Below, piece after piece: positions 1 to 10,800 of a DNA stretch of 64,000 nt; position 1 is the first letter of the stretch; each line of letters begins with the position of its first letter. Below the pieces are notes generated by a model. That model made no database searches. It was not told the origin of the DNA and saw only the letters and a program-made list of their open reading frames with translations. The stretch covers positions 682,001-746,000 of the forward strand of contig NC_135144.1 of assembly GCF_051014445.1 (NCBI RefSeq), in the 5' to 3' direction. The translations under genes and the position numbers were made by a program. The DNA comes from Colletes latitarsis. Taxonomy: Eukaryota > Arthropoda > Insecta > Hymenoptera > Colletidae.

Positions 1-281
1 CACTTGCCATGCTTCAAACTTAGGTTATCTTCCTTTCACAAATAAATTTCTTTTCTTTACTGTTAACGAACAAACCACGGACCTCTGCTACCATGTTAAA
101 ATACTGTTTATATTATTTATTATAATGAATCTTGTTACAAAACAAACACACTTATTTTCCATTGTGAAAAGAAAACTTAAAAACTAAAAGAACATTCCTC
201 GACGTGTGCTTCTCTCACAAACACACACACACACTCCTAAACACTAAAGAAACTAACGAATTTTAAGTCATATTTCTAACA
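1..281 (-). mobile_element. Copia-type LTR retrotransposon, 5' end only (cut by window start)
   Basis: The piece holds the complement of the gag start codon (8-10), the 5' leader, a 12-nt primer-binding site (82-93) and a complete 188-bp LTR (94-281) starting TGTTA and ending TAACA. ATAAC at 282-286 is the right-hand target-site duplicate known from the full-length copies in units 2 and 3. The element reads right to left, so its body lies off the left edge of the window. Confidence 0.85.
94..281 (-). repeat. Copia 5' LTR, unit 1
   Basis: This 188-bp LTR is bounded by TGTTA and TAACA and followed by ATAAC. It is the short LTR form, with a brief CA run near 222-234. It lacks the long CA/CG microsatellite and adjoining block present in the 3' LTRs at 31679-31973 and 53717-54009. 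Identical LTRs occur at 16068-16255, 35992-36179 and 58025-58212. Confidence 0.85.
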
Positions 282-305
282 ATAACAGTAACAGTTTATA
301 AAAAA

Positions 306-455
306 ATAACGAATTTCCACAGATGCATAGAAATGCATATCAATAATGTACTGAATTAGGCGAATCGAATAATGTATGACTCACCCCGATCCGTGAACGG
401 GCCTAGCGTTTGCTAGGAATATAATGTTCCATAACTTTTCAACAAAGTCTAAAAT
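306..455. repeat. Inverted-repeat arm (left in unit), about 150 bp
   Basis: The reverse complement of this stretch aligns at roughly 80% by eye with 13486-13637, and with its copies at 30176-30327 and 52214-52365. Shared blocks include GAATTTCC, the GAATTAG/CGAATCGAAT region and TTTGCTAGGAATATA. Copies of this arm lie at 16280-16429, 36204-36353 and 58237-58386. Read across unit borders, the two arms face each other and enclose the ISXO2-like transposase remnant and the copia element, so they may be the terminal inverted repeats of an older DNA transposon. No target duplication was identified. Confidence 0.6.
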
Positions 456-1095
456 TTTTCCCAAGGGTTTTTGAATACCTATACACTGTATAGATATCCT
501 GTTTCCTTCAACCGAACGACATGTGTCCCTAAAAAATATATTTATAAAGTAAGTCGGTCAAGTAGGAAGAATATTCAGATATTTAAGAATATGAATATAT
601 TGGTAAAAATATCCATTCCTCTTACCTTTATGTCCTGTGTATTGGATAATATAGATTTACATACTTTTACCGCTGAATTCGAAATTCTGAACTAAACATA
701 GGTACAGGACTCGTAAAAACCGTTTTTTATTCTTTTTATAGTTTTATCTGTTTTCCAAAAAACAACCAATTAAATTAAGTTGCAAGAATGCAAAAGCGAT
801 AAAACTTACAGAGGCATTAATAGAAAATTATAAAACAAAATGTTTACTTAAGACTTTACCTTTTGTAAAAACCGGCGATATTGACTGTGTGTGTGTAAAT
901 CGTCGTACGTTCGTGCCCGGTGCAGTAAAACACGTGCATCGATCTAGGTTACGTACGTTCCTCACGTGCCACTTTCTCAATCTATACTTTTACATAAAAA
1001 TTACTTAGAAAATCACTCCTACTCCTCATTTGGACAGAATTTTTACTTTCATGATTTTAGCGAAAAGTCGTTTTCCTGCTCGGGGAACACATATG
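456..1095. other. Spacer without recognised gene
   Basis: This is AT-rich sequence with short ORFs only. A segment at 545-640 resembles 13297-13375 in direct orientation, including GTAAGT followed by similar text. A CpG-rich patch lies at about 895-965, containing GTACGTTCGTGCCCGG and TTACGTACGTTCC. Copies at 16430-17069, 36354-36993 and 58387-59026 are almost identical. Position 971, just inside the following element's left flank, is variable between units (A, C, C, A). Confidence 0.6.
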
Positions 1096-1097
1096 TA

Positions 1098-2474
1098 CAG
1101 GGTGTTCGGCCACCCCTGGGAAAAATTTTAATGGGGGATTCTAGATGCCAAAATACGAAAATACAGACGAAAATCAAGAATACCAATTTGTTGATAGAGG
1201 CTACGTTGAAAAGTTATTAACAATTAAACTCAAAAATTTCAAATCGTTCTGGAAAAATTGTTATCGGTTGCGGGGGTCAATTGCAATCATTTTTGGTGAA
1301 TACACATACCTCCGAAATCTTACCCACTTTCGAGATAAAAATTCGAGAATGTGTGAAATTTTTTCGATGGAAAAGAAAAATTTCAAATCGTTTTGGAAAA
1401 ATTGTTATCGGTTGCGGGGGTTACTTACAACCATTTTGGGTGAATCGTCATACCCCCCTAATCATGCGCATTTTCGAGAAAGAAATTCAGTACGGGCGGA
1501 ACTTTAAACGTTAATAACTTTTTAATAAAGCCTCCATTAACAAATTGGTATTCTTGATTTTCGTCTTACTTTGGTCTCTAGAATCCCCTGGGAGAAATTG
1601 TAATGGGAGATTCTAGAGGTTAAAGTAGGATGAAAATCAAGAATACCAATTTGTTGATGGAGTAATACGATACTAAACAAGTTATTGACGTTTAAAGTTC
1701 CGCTCTTACTTTCGAATTTTTTTCTCGAAAATGCGCAGGATTTCGTATGTGGTATGTCTATTCACCGAAAATAATTGTAATTGACCCCCGAAACCGAAAG
1801 TAATTTTTTCAGAACGATTTGAAATTTTCTTTTTCTTTCGTCGAAAAATTTAGGCACTGTCTGTCGATTTTTCTTAAAAATTCCTTTCTGATTTTTATTC
1901 AGTTTGTAAAATAGTTGTTTAATAATACTCTTTGTGTAGGTACCCATGAGCTCTACTCGCGAAAAAAAACGTTTCATTGGAATATATTCACTATTCACTA
2001 TATCAGTAGGAGTTGCGGGGGCTGTTTGAAAATTTGACCAGTTATATGGGATTTTTCTCACTTTACGGGGTCAAGGAACAACTTTTCCAACATCTCTACA
2101 TATTCTCCATTAAAATATGCGTTGTGTTGCTGTTTGAAACATTAAAATCGTTCAATCCGGCTGTCGACCAAAAAAAAAAAATGCTTGTAACTGACCCCTG
2201 CAACGAAAACTAATTCTTCCAAGACGATTCGAAATTCTTTTTTACTTGAATTTTTTTTGTCGAAACTGAGTAGGATTTCGGGGGTACGATTCTAACTGAC
2301 CTCCGCGACCAAAAATAATTTTTTCAGAACGATTTGAAATTTTTTTATTTAATGTTATTAATAACTACTTTTTAACGAAACCTCAGTCGAAAAATTGATA
2401 TTCTTAATTTTCGTCTTATTTTGGCTTCTAGAATCTCCCATTAAAATTTTTCCCAGGGGTGGCCAAACACCCTG
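1098..2474. mobile_element. Composite MITE-like element with long terminal inverted repeats, unit 1
   Basis: The left end CAGGGTGTTCGGCCACCC and the right end, complementary to CAGGGTGTTTGGCCACCC, are inverted repeats that extend about 120 bp with small differences. Both ends are flanked by TA (1096-1097, 2475-2476), as expected for a Tc1/mariner-type TA target. The interior holds subrepeats of about 145 bp containing GAACGATTTGAAATTTTT, in minus orientation on the left (period 144 between 1241 and 1385) and plus orientation on the right. A palindrome at about 1529-1670 marks the fusion of two family members. No transposase is encoded; the short ORFs across it are products of the repeat. Confidence 0.75.
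1529..1670. repeat. Palindromic junction of two fused MITE ends
   Basis: The left arm from CTCCATTAACAAATTGG is matched by a right-arm complement ending CCAATTTGTTGATGGAG, with arms of about 65 bp centred near 1598. The centre lacks the outermost CAGGGTGTTCGGCCA of either end, so two elements lie back to back with their tips lost. Copies are at 17503-17644, 37427-37568 and 59460-59601. Confidence 0.75.
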
Positions 2475-2710
2475 TATATATTAAATCAATATTAATGAAA
2501 TTACACCTTGACCGAATTCATTTCAATCCCCCCACACTAATACATATATTGTGTGTAGCCCATAAATGGTTGAGAATGGAGTCACCTTTCCTATACTGGT
2601 ATTATTAGATGGTCGCAGGTCCTGCATAAATTTCAATTTACATAATTTTTGTTTTGAGTAAACTCATTTTACTTTTTTGTATATTACCTAATACAACTCA
2701 TATTTTCCAG

Positions 2711-3756
2711 CCATGCGATGTAGGAATATTTAGACGATTAAAAGTTGCATGGCGAAAGGTAGTACAGGAACATAGACAAAGTACGTAGGTAGACTAAACC
2801 CATTACGAAGGTGAATTTCGCACCAATATATATATCATACCATATATAAATTCCATGAAGAAGGAAATGCTTTTAAAGCTTGTGGTGGCCTATGACCGTT
2901 TAACTCAAATACAATTTACTAGACAAAACGTATTTCAGAAAGAAGAAAATAAATTAGAATTCATGTCGCCAGATGAAACCGACATCAATGACAGCAATAT
3001 AGGTAGTTTTACATAGCATTCAAGAGCATATTCCAGATGATCTGAGAGGGGAACAATTTTCTTTTCTATATAGAAAATATTAAAATACAATCGGGACACA
3101 ACTAAGACACAACACAAGACACAACTCGCAGAGAGAAAGCACTGCTGATGTTCAACGCAGTGCAGTTCATAGTAACAGTAAAACCAATACCAGTGTAGAA
3201 GACTAATTTAACAACGTTTCGCTAGAAGAAACTAATATATGATATACTGATCATTAATTAACTTTAATATTTCATGACAATGATGCTTTTACTTTTTTCT
3301 AATGGGAATTGTTTTGTTTCCGATGGTACTGAAATCAAACTACATTAATTCTACAACGTTACTTTACTTATTTTCTCGTAAAGACAAAGATTCTTCAGAA
3401 TCTATTCTGGATAAACATTATCAACATTATCAAAAAATTGAAAAAACAACAAAGAAAAGAAAAGAAAAGAAAAGAAATATAGAAAGGTGTGTGCAATCAA
3501 AGTTACATCAAAGACATGGAAATAGACTCAGCTTGAAAAAATAGAAGCAATTGATAACCAGGAAAAAGAAAAACAAAGAATGAAAGAAGAACGATTAGAA
3601 AAGAAAAAAACAAGCCGAGAAATTAAAAGAAGAAAAGCTATTGAAAAAAGAAAGAAAAACAGAAAAATGAAAAGGAAAAGGAGAAAGAAAAGCAAGACGA
3701 AGAGAAGGAGAAATGTAAAACTCAAACTAAAAATAAAAATAAAGTTAAGAACGTGA
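2711..3756 (+). pseudogene. Decayed pogo/Tigger-like (DDE_1) transposase, C-terminal part
   Basis: After an acceptor-like TTTTCCAG, the frame from 2711 reads PCDVGIFRRLKVAWRKVV and stops at 2786. This matches the end of the DDE_1 core in pogo/Tigger/Jerky transposases, where QPxDVxxFxPLK carries the third catalytic Asp; here the Asp codon is at 2717. Further on, about 2855-2930, the order FHEEGNAFKACGG then PFNSNTI (a stop between) resembles the conserved FRxxGLxPFNPxAI block. Downstream are a frameshifted acidic stretch and a Lys/Glu-rich coiled-coil-like tail, 3302-3544 continuing after a frame change in 3526-3756. There are many stops, so it is non-functional. The N-terminal DNA-binding part and first two catalytic Asp are absent. 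The family call rests on motifs only. Confidence 0.6.
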
Positions 3757-3796
3757 AAAGAAAATAATAAATAATATTATTGTGTTGTTTTTACAG

Positions 3797-4190
3797 GGTG
3801 AATGTAGTAACTGAACCAGGTGGTTATGACTATGCAACATTTTTATTAGCATCTTTTTCAAACTCCACTTGGAACAACACTGTACGTATGTATGTATGGG
3901 ATTATCAGGAACCGTGTTTGTTCGTTAATCGGCACACTCGTATTTATTTCGTTAAACACAGTCACACCTACTACGTACTTTTCTTCAATCTTTCTCTCTT
4001 CCGTGCTGTCTTTTCTCGCTTTCTGGGTTATTCACCCATCAGCTGTTCGGCCGTACGCTCGCCGCGTGTTGACGGCTTTTTCGGCGGTAACCGTCTTCGC
4101 TCGTGCAAGCTCGTGGACAGCGAACGATTCGCTGTTCGGCCAAAAATTCGTGCGCGATTTAATAATTTTCAACTGCACGGTTCCCTACAT
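3797..4190. other. CpG-rich segment without recognised gene
   Basis: The stretch follows an acceptor-like TTTTTACAG at 3788-3796. It becomes strikingly CpG-rich at about 4040-4165, in contrast to the AT-rich surroundings. TGTTCGGCC occurs twice here and again in the tip of the adjoining MITE-like element. Two overlapping ORFs (3780-4238, 3892-4305) in different frames run into the MITE and show no recognisable domain, so I do not call a gene. Copies: 19771-20164, 39695-40088, 61728-62121. Confidence 0.5.
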
Positions 4191-4191
4191 A

Positions 4192-4868
4192 CAGGGTGTT
4201 CGGCCATCCATGGGAAAAATTTTAATGAGGGATTCTAGAGGTCAAAATAAGACGAAAATCAAGAATACCAATTTGTTGATGGAGGCACTATTAAAAAGTT
4301 ATTAATGTTTAAAGTTCCGCTCGTACTGAATTTTTTTCTCGAAAATGCGCAAGATTACGGGGGTATGTCTATACATAAAAAATGATTGTCACCGACCCTC
4401 GCAACTGAAAATAATTTTTCACAGAACGATTTGAAATCTTTCTTTTTCATCGAAAAATATAGGCACCCGATTAGATTTTCGGTAAGGAATTTTTTTCTCG
4501 AAAGTGCGTAGGATTTCGGGGGTATGTGTAATGACCAAAAATGATTGTAATTGACCCCTGTAACCGAAAATAATTTTTTTAGAACGATTTGAAAAATTTG
4601 TTTTTCGCCGAAAAATATCAACACATACTCGAATTTTTTTCTCGAAACTGAGTAGGATTTCGAATATATGTCTATTCACTAAAAATGCTTGTAATTGACC
4701 TCCGCAGCCGAAAATAATCTTTCTGGAACGATTTGAAATTTTTGAATCAAATTGTTAATAACTTTTTAACGAAGCCTCCATCAACAAATTGGTATTCTTG
4801 ATTTTCGTCTTAGTTTGGCCTCTAGAATATCCTATTAAAATGTTTCACAGGGCTGGCCGAACACCCTC
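4192..4868. mobile_element. MITE-like element, single, unit 1
   Basis: This 677-bp element belongs to the same family as 1098-2474. The left end is CAGGGTGTTCGGCCATCC; the right end is the complement of GAGGGTGTTCGGCCAGCC. TA flanks both sides (4190-4191, 4869-4870). The inside has three subrepeats of 144-148 bp marked by GAACGATTT at 4434, 4582 and 4726. It encodes no transposase. The satellite array starts only about 17 bp beyond its right TA. Confidence 0.75.
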
Positions 4869-4886
4869 TATACTACTATGTTTACT

Positions 4887-7800
4887 AGATCCTGGGTTTT
4901 TTTCGGGTTTGAATCACGTAGTAATGTGGTAACAAACTGAAGCAGTCAATAAAACCTGGTTTCGATCAATATTTTAGAGGAACACACCGGTTAGGTCTGG
5001 GATTTGCGCGCATATGGCTTATACTTTCGCCTTTTTCGCAAACTTGTTGGCCAGATCCTGGGTATTTTCCGTGTTTGAATCACGTAGTAATGTGGTGACA
5101 CACTGAAGCAGTCAATTAAACCTGGTTTCGATCAATATTTTAGAGGATAACGCCGGTTAGGTCTGGGTTAGGTCTGGGATATGCGCGCATCTGGCTTATA
5201 CTTTCGCCTTTTTCGCAAACTTGTTGGCTAGATCATGGGTTTTTTTCGGGTTTGAATACCGCAGTAATGTGGTACCACACTGAAGCAGTCAATTACACCT
5301 GGTTTCGATCAATATTTCAGAGGATAACACCGGTTAGGTCTGGGTTAGGTCTGGGATATGCGCGCATCTGGCTTATGCTTTCGCCTTTTTCGCAAACTTG
5401 TTGGCCAGATCCTGGGTATTTTCCGTGTTTGAAACGCGTAGTAATGTGGTAACACACTGAAGCAGTCAATTAAACCTGGTTTCGATCAATATTTTAGAGG
5501 ACAACACCGGTTAGGTCTGGGTTAGGTCTGGGTTATGCCCGCATCTGGCTCATGATTTTGCCTTCTTCGCATACTTGTTGGCCAGATCCTGGGTTTTTTT
5601 CGTGTTTCAATCACGTAGTAATGTGGTAACACACTGAAGCAGTCAATTAAACCTGGTTTCGATCAATATTTCAGAGGATAACACCGGTTAGGTCTGGGTT
5701 TCGTCTGGGTTATGTCCGCACCTGGCTCATGATTTTGCCTTCTTCGCATACTTGTTGGCCAGATCTTGGGTTTTTTTCGTGTTTGAATCATGTAGTAATG
5801 TGGTAACACACTGAAGCAGTCAATTAAACCTGGTTTCGATCAATATTTTAGAGGATAACGCCGGTTAGGTCTGGGTTAGGTCTGGGAAATGCGCGCATCT
5901 GGCTCATGATTTTGCCTTCTTCGCATACTTGTTGGCCAGATCCTGGGTTTTTTCGTGTTTGAATCACGTAATAATGTGGTAACACACTGAAGCTGGTAAT
6001 TAAACCTGGTTTCGATCAATATTTTAGAGGATAACACCGGTTAGGTCTGGGTTAGGTCTGGGTTATGCCCGCATCTGGCTCATGATTATGCCTTCTTCGC
6101 ATACTTGTTGGCCAGATCCTGGGTTTCTTCTGGTTTGAATCACGTAGTAATGTGGTAACACACTGAAGCAGTCAATCAAACCTGGTTTCGATCAATATTT
6201 CAGAGGATAACACCGGTTAGGTCTGGGTTAGGTCTGGGTTATGCCCGCATCTGGCTCATGATTTTGCCTTCTTCGCATACTTGTTGGCCAGATCCTGGGT
6301 TTTTTTCGTGTTTGAATCATGTAGTAATGTGGTAACACACTGAAGCAGTCAATTAAACCTGGTTTCGATCAATATTTTAGAGGATAACGCCGGTTAGGTC
6401 TGGGTTAGGTCTGGGAAATGCGCGCATCTGGCTTATTCTTTCGCATTCTTCGCATACTTGCTGGCCAGATCCTGGGTATTTTCCGTGTTTGAATCACGTA
6501 GTAATGTGGTGACACACTGAAGCAGTCAATTAAACCTGGTTTCGATCAATATTTCAGAGGATAACACCGGTTAGGTCTGGGTTTCGTCTGGGTTATGTCC
6601 GCACCTGGCTCATGATTTTGCCATCTTCGCATACTTGTTGGCCAGATCTTGGGTTTTTTTCGTGTTTGAATCATGTAGTAATGTGGTAACACACTGAAGC
6701 AGTCAATTAAACCTGGTTTCGATCAATATTTCAGAGGATAACACCGGTTAGGTCTGGGTTAGGTCTGGGATATGCCCGCATCTGGCTCATGATTTTGCCT
6801 TCTTCGCATACTTGTTGGCCAGATCTTGGGTTTTTTTCGTGTTTGAATCACGTAGTAATGTGGTAACACACTGAAGCAGTCAATTAAACCTGGTTTCGAT
6901 CAATATTTTAGAGGATAACACCGGTTAGGTCTGGGTTAGGTCTGGGTTATGCCCGCATCTGGCTCATGATTTTGCCTTCTTCGCATACTTGTTGGCCAGA
7001 TCCTGGGTATTTTCCGTGTTTGAATCACGTAGTAATGTGGTGACACACTGAAGCAGTCAATTAAACCAGGTTTCGATCAATATTTTAGAGGATAACACCG
7101 GTTAGGTCTGGGTGAGGTCTGGGTTATGCCCGCATCTGGCTCATGATTTTGCCGTCTTCGCATACTTGTTGGCCAGATCCTGGGGTTTTTCCGTGTTTGA
7201 ATCACGTAGTAATGTGGTGACACACTGAAGCAGTCAATTAAACCTGGTTTCGATCAATATTTCAGAGGATAACACCGGTTAGGTCTGGGTTAGGTCTGGG
7301 TTATGCCCGCATCTGGCTCATGATTTTGCCTTCTTCGCAAACTCGTTGGCTAGATCCTGGGTTTTTTTCGGGTTTGAATACCGCAGTAATGTGGTACCAC
7401 ACTGAAGCAGTCAATTAAACCTGGTTTCGATCAATATTTCAGAGGATAACACCGGTTAGGTCTGGGCTAGGTCTGGGATATGCGCGCATCTGGCTTATGC
7501 TTTCGCCTTTTTCGCAAACTAGTTGGCCAGATCCTGGGTATTTTCCGTGTTTGAAACACGTAGTAATGTGGTAACACACTGAAGCAGTCAATTAAACCTG
7601 GTTTCCATCAATATTTTAGAGGATAACACCGGTTAGGTCTGGGTTAGGTCTGGGTTATGCCCGCATCTGGCTCATGATTTTGCCTTCTTCGCATACTTGT
7701 TGGCCAGATCCTGGGGTTTTTCCGTGTTTGAATCACGTAGTAATGTGGTAACACACTGAAGCAGTCAATTAAACCTGGTTTCGATCAATATTTCAGAGGA

Positions 7801-10800
7801 TAACACCGGTTAGGTCTGGGTTAGGTCTGGGAAATGCGCGCATCTGGCTTATACTTTCGCCTTTTTCGCAAACTTGTTGGCCAGATCCTGGGTATTTTCC
7901 GTGTTTGAATCACGTAGTAATGTGGTAACACACTGAAGCAGTCAATTAAACCTGGTTTCGATCAATATTTTAGAGGATAACACCGGTTAGGTCTGGGTTA
8001 GGTCTGGGTTATGCCCGCATCTGGCTCATGATTTTGCCTTCTTCGCATACTTGTTGGCCAGATCTTGGGTTTTTCTCGTGTTTGAATCACGTAGTAATGT
8101 GGTAACACACTGAAGCAGTCAATTAAACCTGGTTTCGATCAATATTTTAGAGGATAACACCGGTTAGGTCTGGGTTAGGTCTGGGTTATGCCCGCATCTG
8201 GCTCATGATTTTGCCTTCATCGCATACTTGTTGGCCAGATCCTGGGTTTTTTCCGCGTTTGAATCACGTAGTAATGTGGTCACACACTGAAGCAGTCAAT
8301 TAAACCTGGTTTCGATCAATATTTCAGAGGATAACACCGGTTAGGTCTGGGTTAGGTCTGGGAAATGCGCACATCTGGCTTATTCTTTCGCATTCTTCGC
8401 ATACTTGTTGGCCAGATCCTGGGTTTTTTCCGTGTTTGAATCACGTAGTAATGTGGTAACTCACTGAAGCAGTCAATTAAACCTGGTTTCGATCAATATT
8501 TCAGAGGATAACACCGGTTAGGTCTGGGTTAGGTCTGGGTTATGCCCGCATCTGGCTCATGATTTTGCCTTCTTCGCATACTTGTTGGCCAGATCCTGGG
8601 TTTTTTTCGTGTTTGAATCACGTAGGAATGTGGTAACACATTGAAGCAGTAAATTAAACCTGGTTTCGATCAATATTTCAGAGGATAACACCGGTTAGGT
8701 CTGGGTTAGGTCTGGGAAATGCGCGCATCTGGCTTATTCTTTCGCATTCTTCGCATACTTGCTGGCCAGATCCTGGGTATTTTCCGTGTTTGAATCACGT
8801 AGTAATGTGGTGACACACTGAAGCAGTCAATTAAACCTGGTTTCGATCAATATTTTAGAGGATAACACCGGTTAGGTCTGGGTGAGGTCTGGGTTATGCC
8901 CGCATCTGGCTCATGATTTTGCCGTCTTCGCATACTTGTTGGCCAGATCCTGGGGTTTTCCGTGTTTGAATCACGTAGTAATGTGGTGACACACTGAAGC
9001 AGTCAATTAAACCTGGTTTCGATCAATATTTCAGAGGATAACACCGGTTAGGTCTGGGTTAGGTCTGGGTTATGCCCGCATCTGGCTCATGATTTTGCCT
9101 TCTTCGCAAACTCGTTGGCTAGATCCTGGGTTTTTTTCGGGTTTGAATACCGCAGTAATGTGGTACCACACTGAAGCAGTCAATTAAACCTGGTTTCGAT
9201 CAATATTTCAGAGGATAACACCGGTTAGGTCTGGGTTAGGTCTGGGATATGCGCGCATCTGGCTTATGCTTTCGCCTTTTTCGCAAACTAGTTGGCCAGA
9301 TCCTGGGTATTTTCCGTGTTTGAAACACGTAGTAATGTGGTAACACACTGAAGCAGTCAATTACACCTGGTTTCGATCAATATTTTAGAGGATAACACCG
9401 GTTAGGTCTGGGTTAGGTCTGGGTTATGCCCGCATCTGGCTCATGATTTTGCCTTCTTCGCATACTTGTTGGCCAGATCCTGGGGTTTTTCCGTGTTTGA
9501 ATCACGTAGTAATGTGGTAACACACTGAAGCAGTCAATTAAACCTGGTTTCGATCAATATTTCAGAGGATAACACCGGTTAGGTCTGGGTTAGGTCTGGG
9601 AAATGCGCGCATCTGGCTTATACTTTCGCCTTTTTCGCAAACTTGTTGGCCAGATCCTGGGTATTTTCCGTGTTTGAATCACGTAGTAATGTGGTAACAC
9701 ACTGAAGCAGTCAATTAAACCTGGTTTCGATCAATATTTTAGAGGATAACACCGGTTAGGTCTGGGTTAGGTCTGGGTTATGCCCGCATCTGGCTCATGA
9801 TTTTGCCTTCTTCGCATACTTGTTGGCCAGATCTTGGGTTTTTTTCGTGTTTGAATCACGTAGTAATGTGGTAACACACTGAAGCAGTCAATTAAACCTG
9901 GTTTCGATCAATATTTTAGAGGATAACACCGGTTAGGTCTGGGTTAGGTCTGGGTTATGCCCGCATCTGGCTCATGATTTTGCCTTCATCGCATACTTGT
10001 TGGCCAGATCCTGGGTTTTTTCCGCGTTTGAATCACGTAGTAATGTGGTCACACACTGAAGCAGTCAATTAAACCTGGTTTCGATCAATATTTCAGAGGA
10101 TAACACCGGTTAGGTCTGGGTTAGGTCTGGGAAATGCGCGCATCTGGCTTATTCTTTCGCATTCTTCGCATACTTGTTGGCCAGATCCTGGGTTTTTTTC
10201 GTGTTTGAATCACGTAGGAATGTGGTAACACACTGAAGCAGTCAATTAAACCTGGATTCGATCAATATTTCAGAGGATAACACCGGTTAGGTCTGGGTTA
10301 GGTCTGGGTTATGCCCGCAACTGGCTCATGATTTTGCCTTCATCGCATACTTGTTGGCCAGATCCTGGGTTTTTTCCGTGTTTGAATCACGTAGTAATGT
10401 GGTAACTCACTGAAGCAGTCAATTAAACCTGGTTTCGATCAATATTTCAGAGGATAACACCGGTTAGGTCTGGGTTAGGTCTGGGTTATGCCCGCATCTG
10501 GCTCATGATTTTGCCTTCTTCGCATACTTGTTGGCCAGATCCTGGGTTTTTTTCGTGTTTGAATCACGTAGGAATGTGGTAACACACTGAAGCAGTAAAT
10601 TAAACCTGGTTTCGATCAATATTTCAGAGGATAACACCGGTTAGGTCTGGGTTAGGTCTGGGAAATGCGCGCATCTGGCTTATTCTTTCGCATTCTTCGC
10701 ATACTTGTTGGCCAGATCCTGGGTATTTTCCGTGTTTGAAACACGTAGTAATGTGGTAACACACTGAAGCAGTCAATTAAACCTGGTTTCGATCAATATT

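Noticed and set aside
1145..2213. Several ORFs of 66-120 codons
   Set aside because: They read the subrepeats and inverted ends of the MITE-like element in various frames, with repeated peptide blocks.
3528..3725. Minus-strand ORF very rich in Phe and Leu, looks membrane-like
   Set aside because: It is the complement of a purine-rich Lys/Glu-coding stretch of the pogo-like remnant; composition explains it.
3780..4305. Overlapping ORFs of 152 and 137 codons
   Set aside because: They overlap in different frames, run into the MITE-like element, and have no domain I recognise; identity across units only reflects recent duplication.
4355..4679. Two overlapping minus-strand ORFs
   Set aside because: They lie in the tandem subrepeats of the second MITE-like element.
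5252..5452. 66-codon ORF in the satellite
   Set aside because: It reads monomer sequence across one repeat; other monomers carry stops in the frame.
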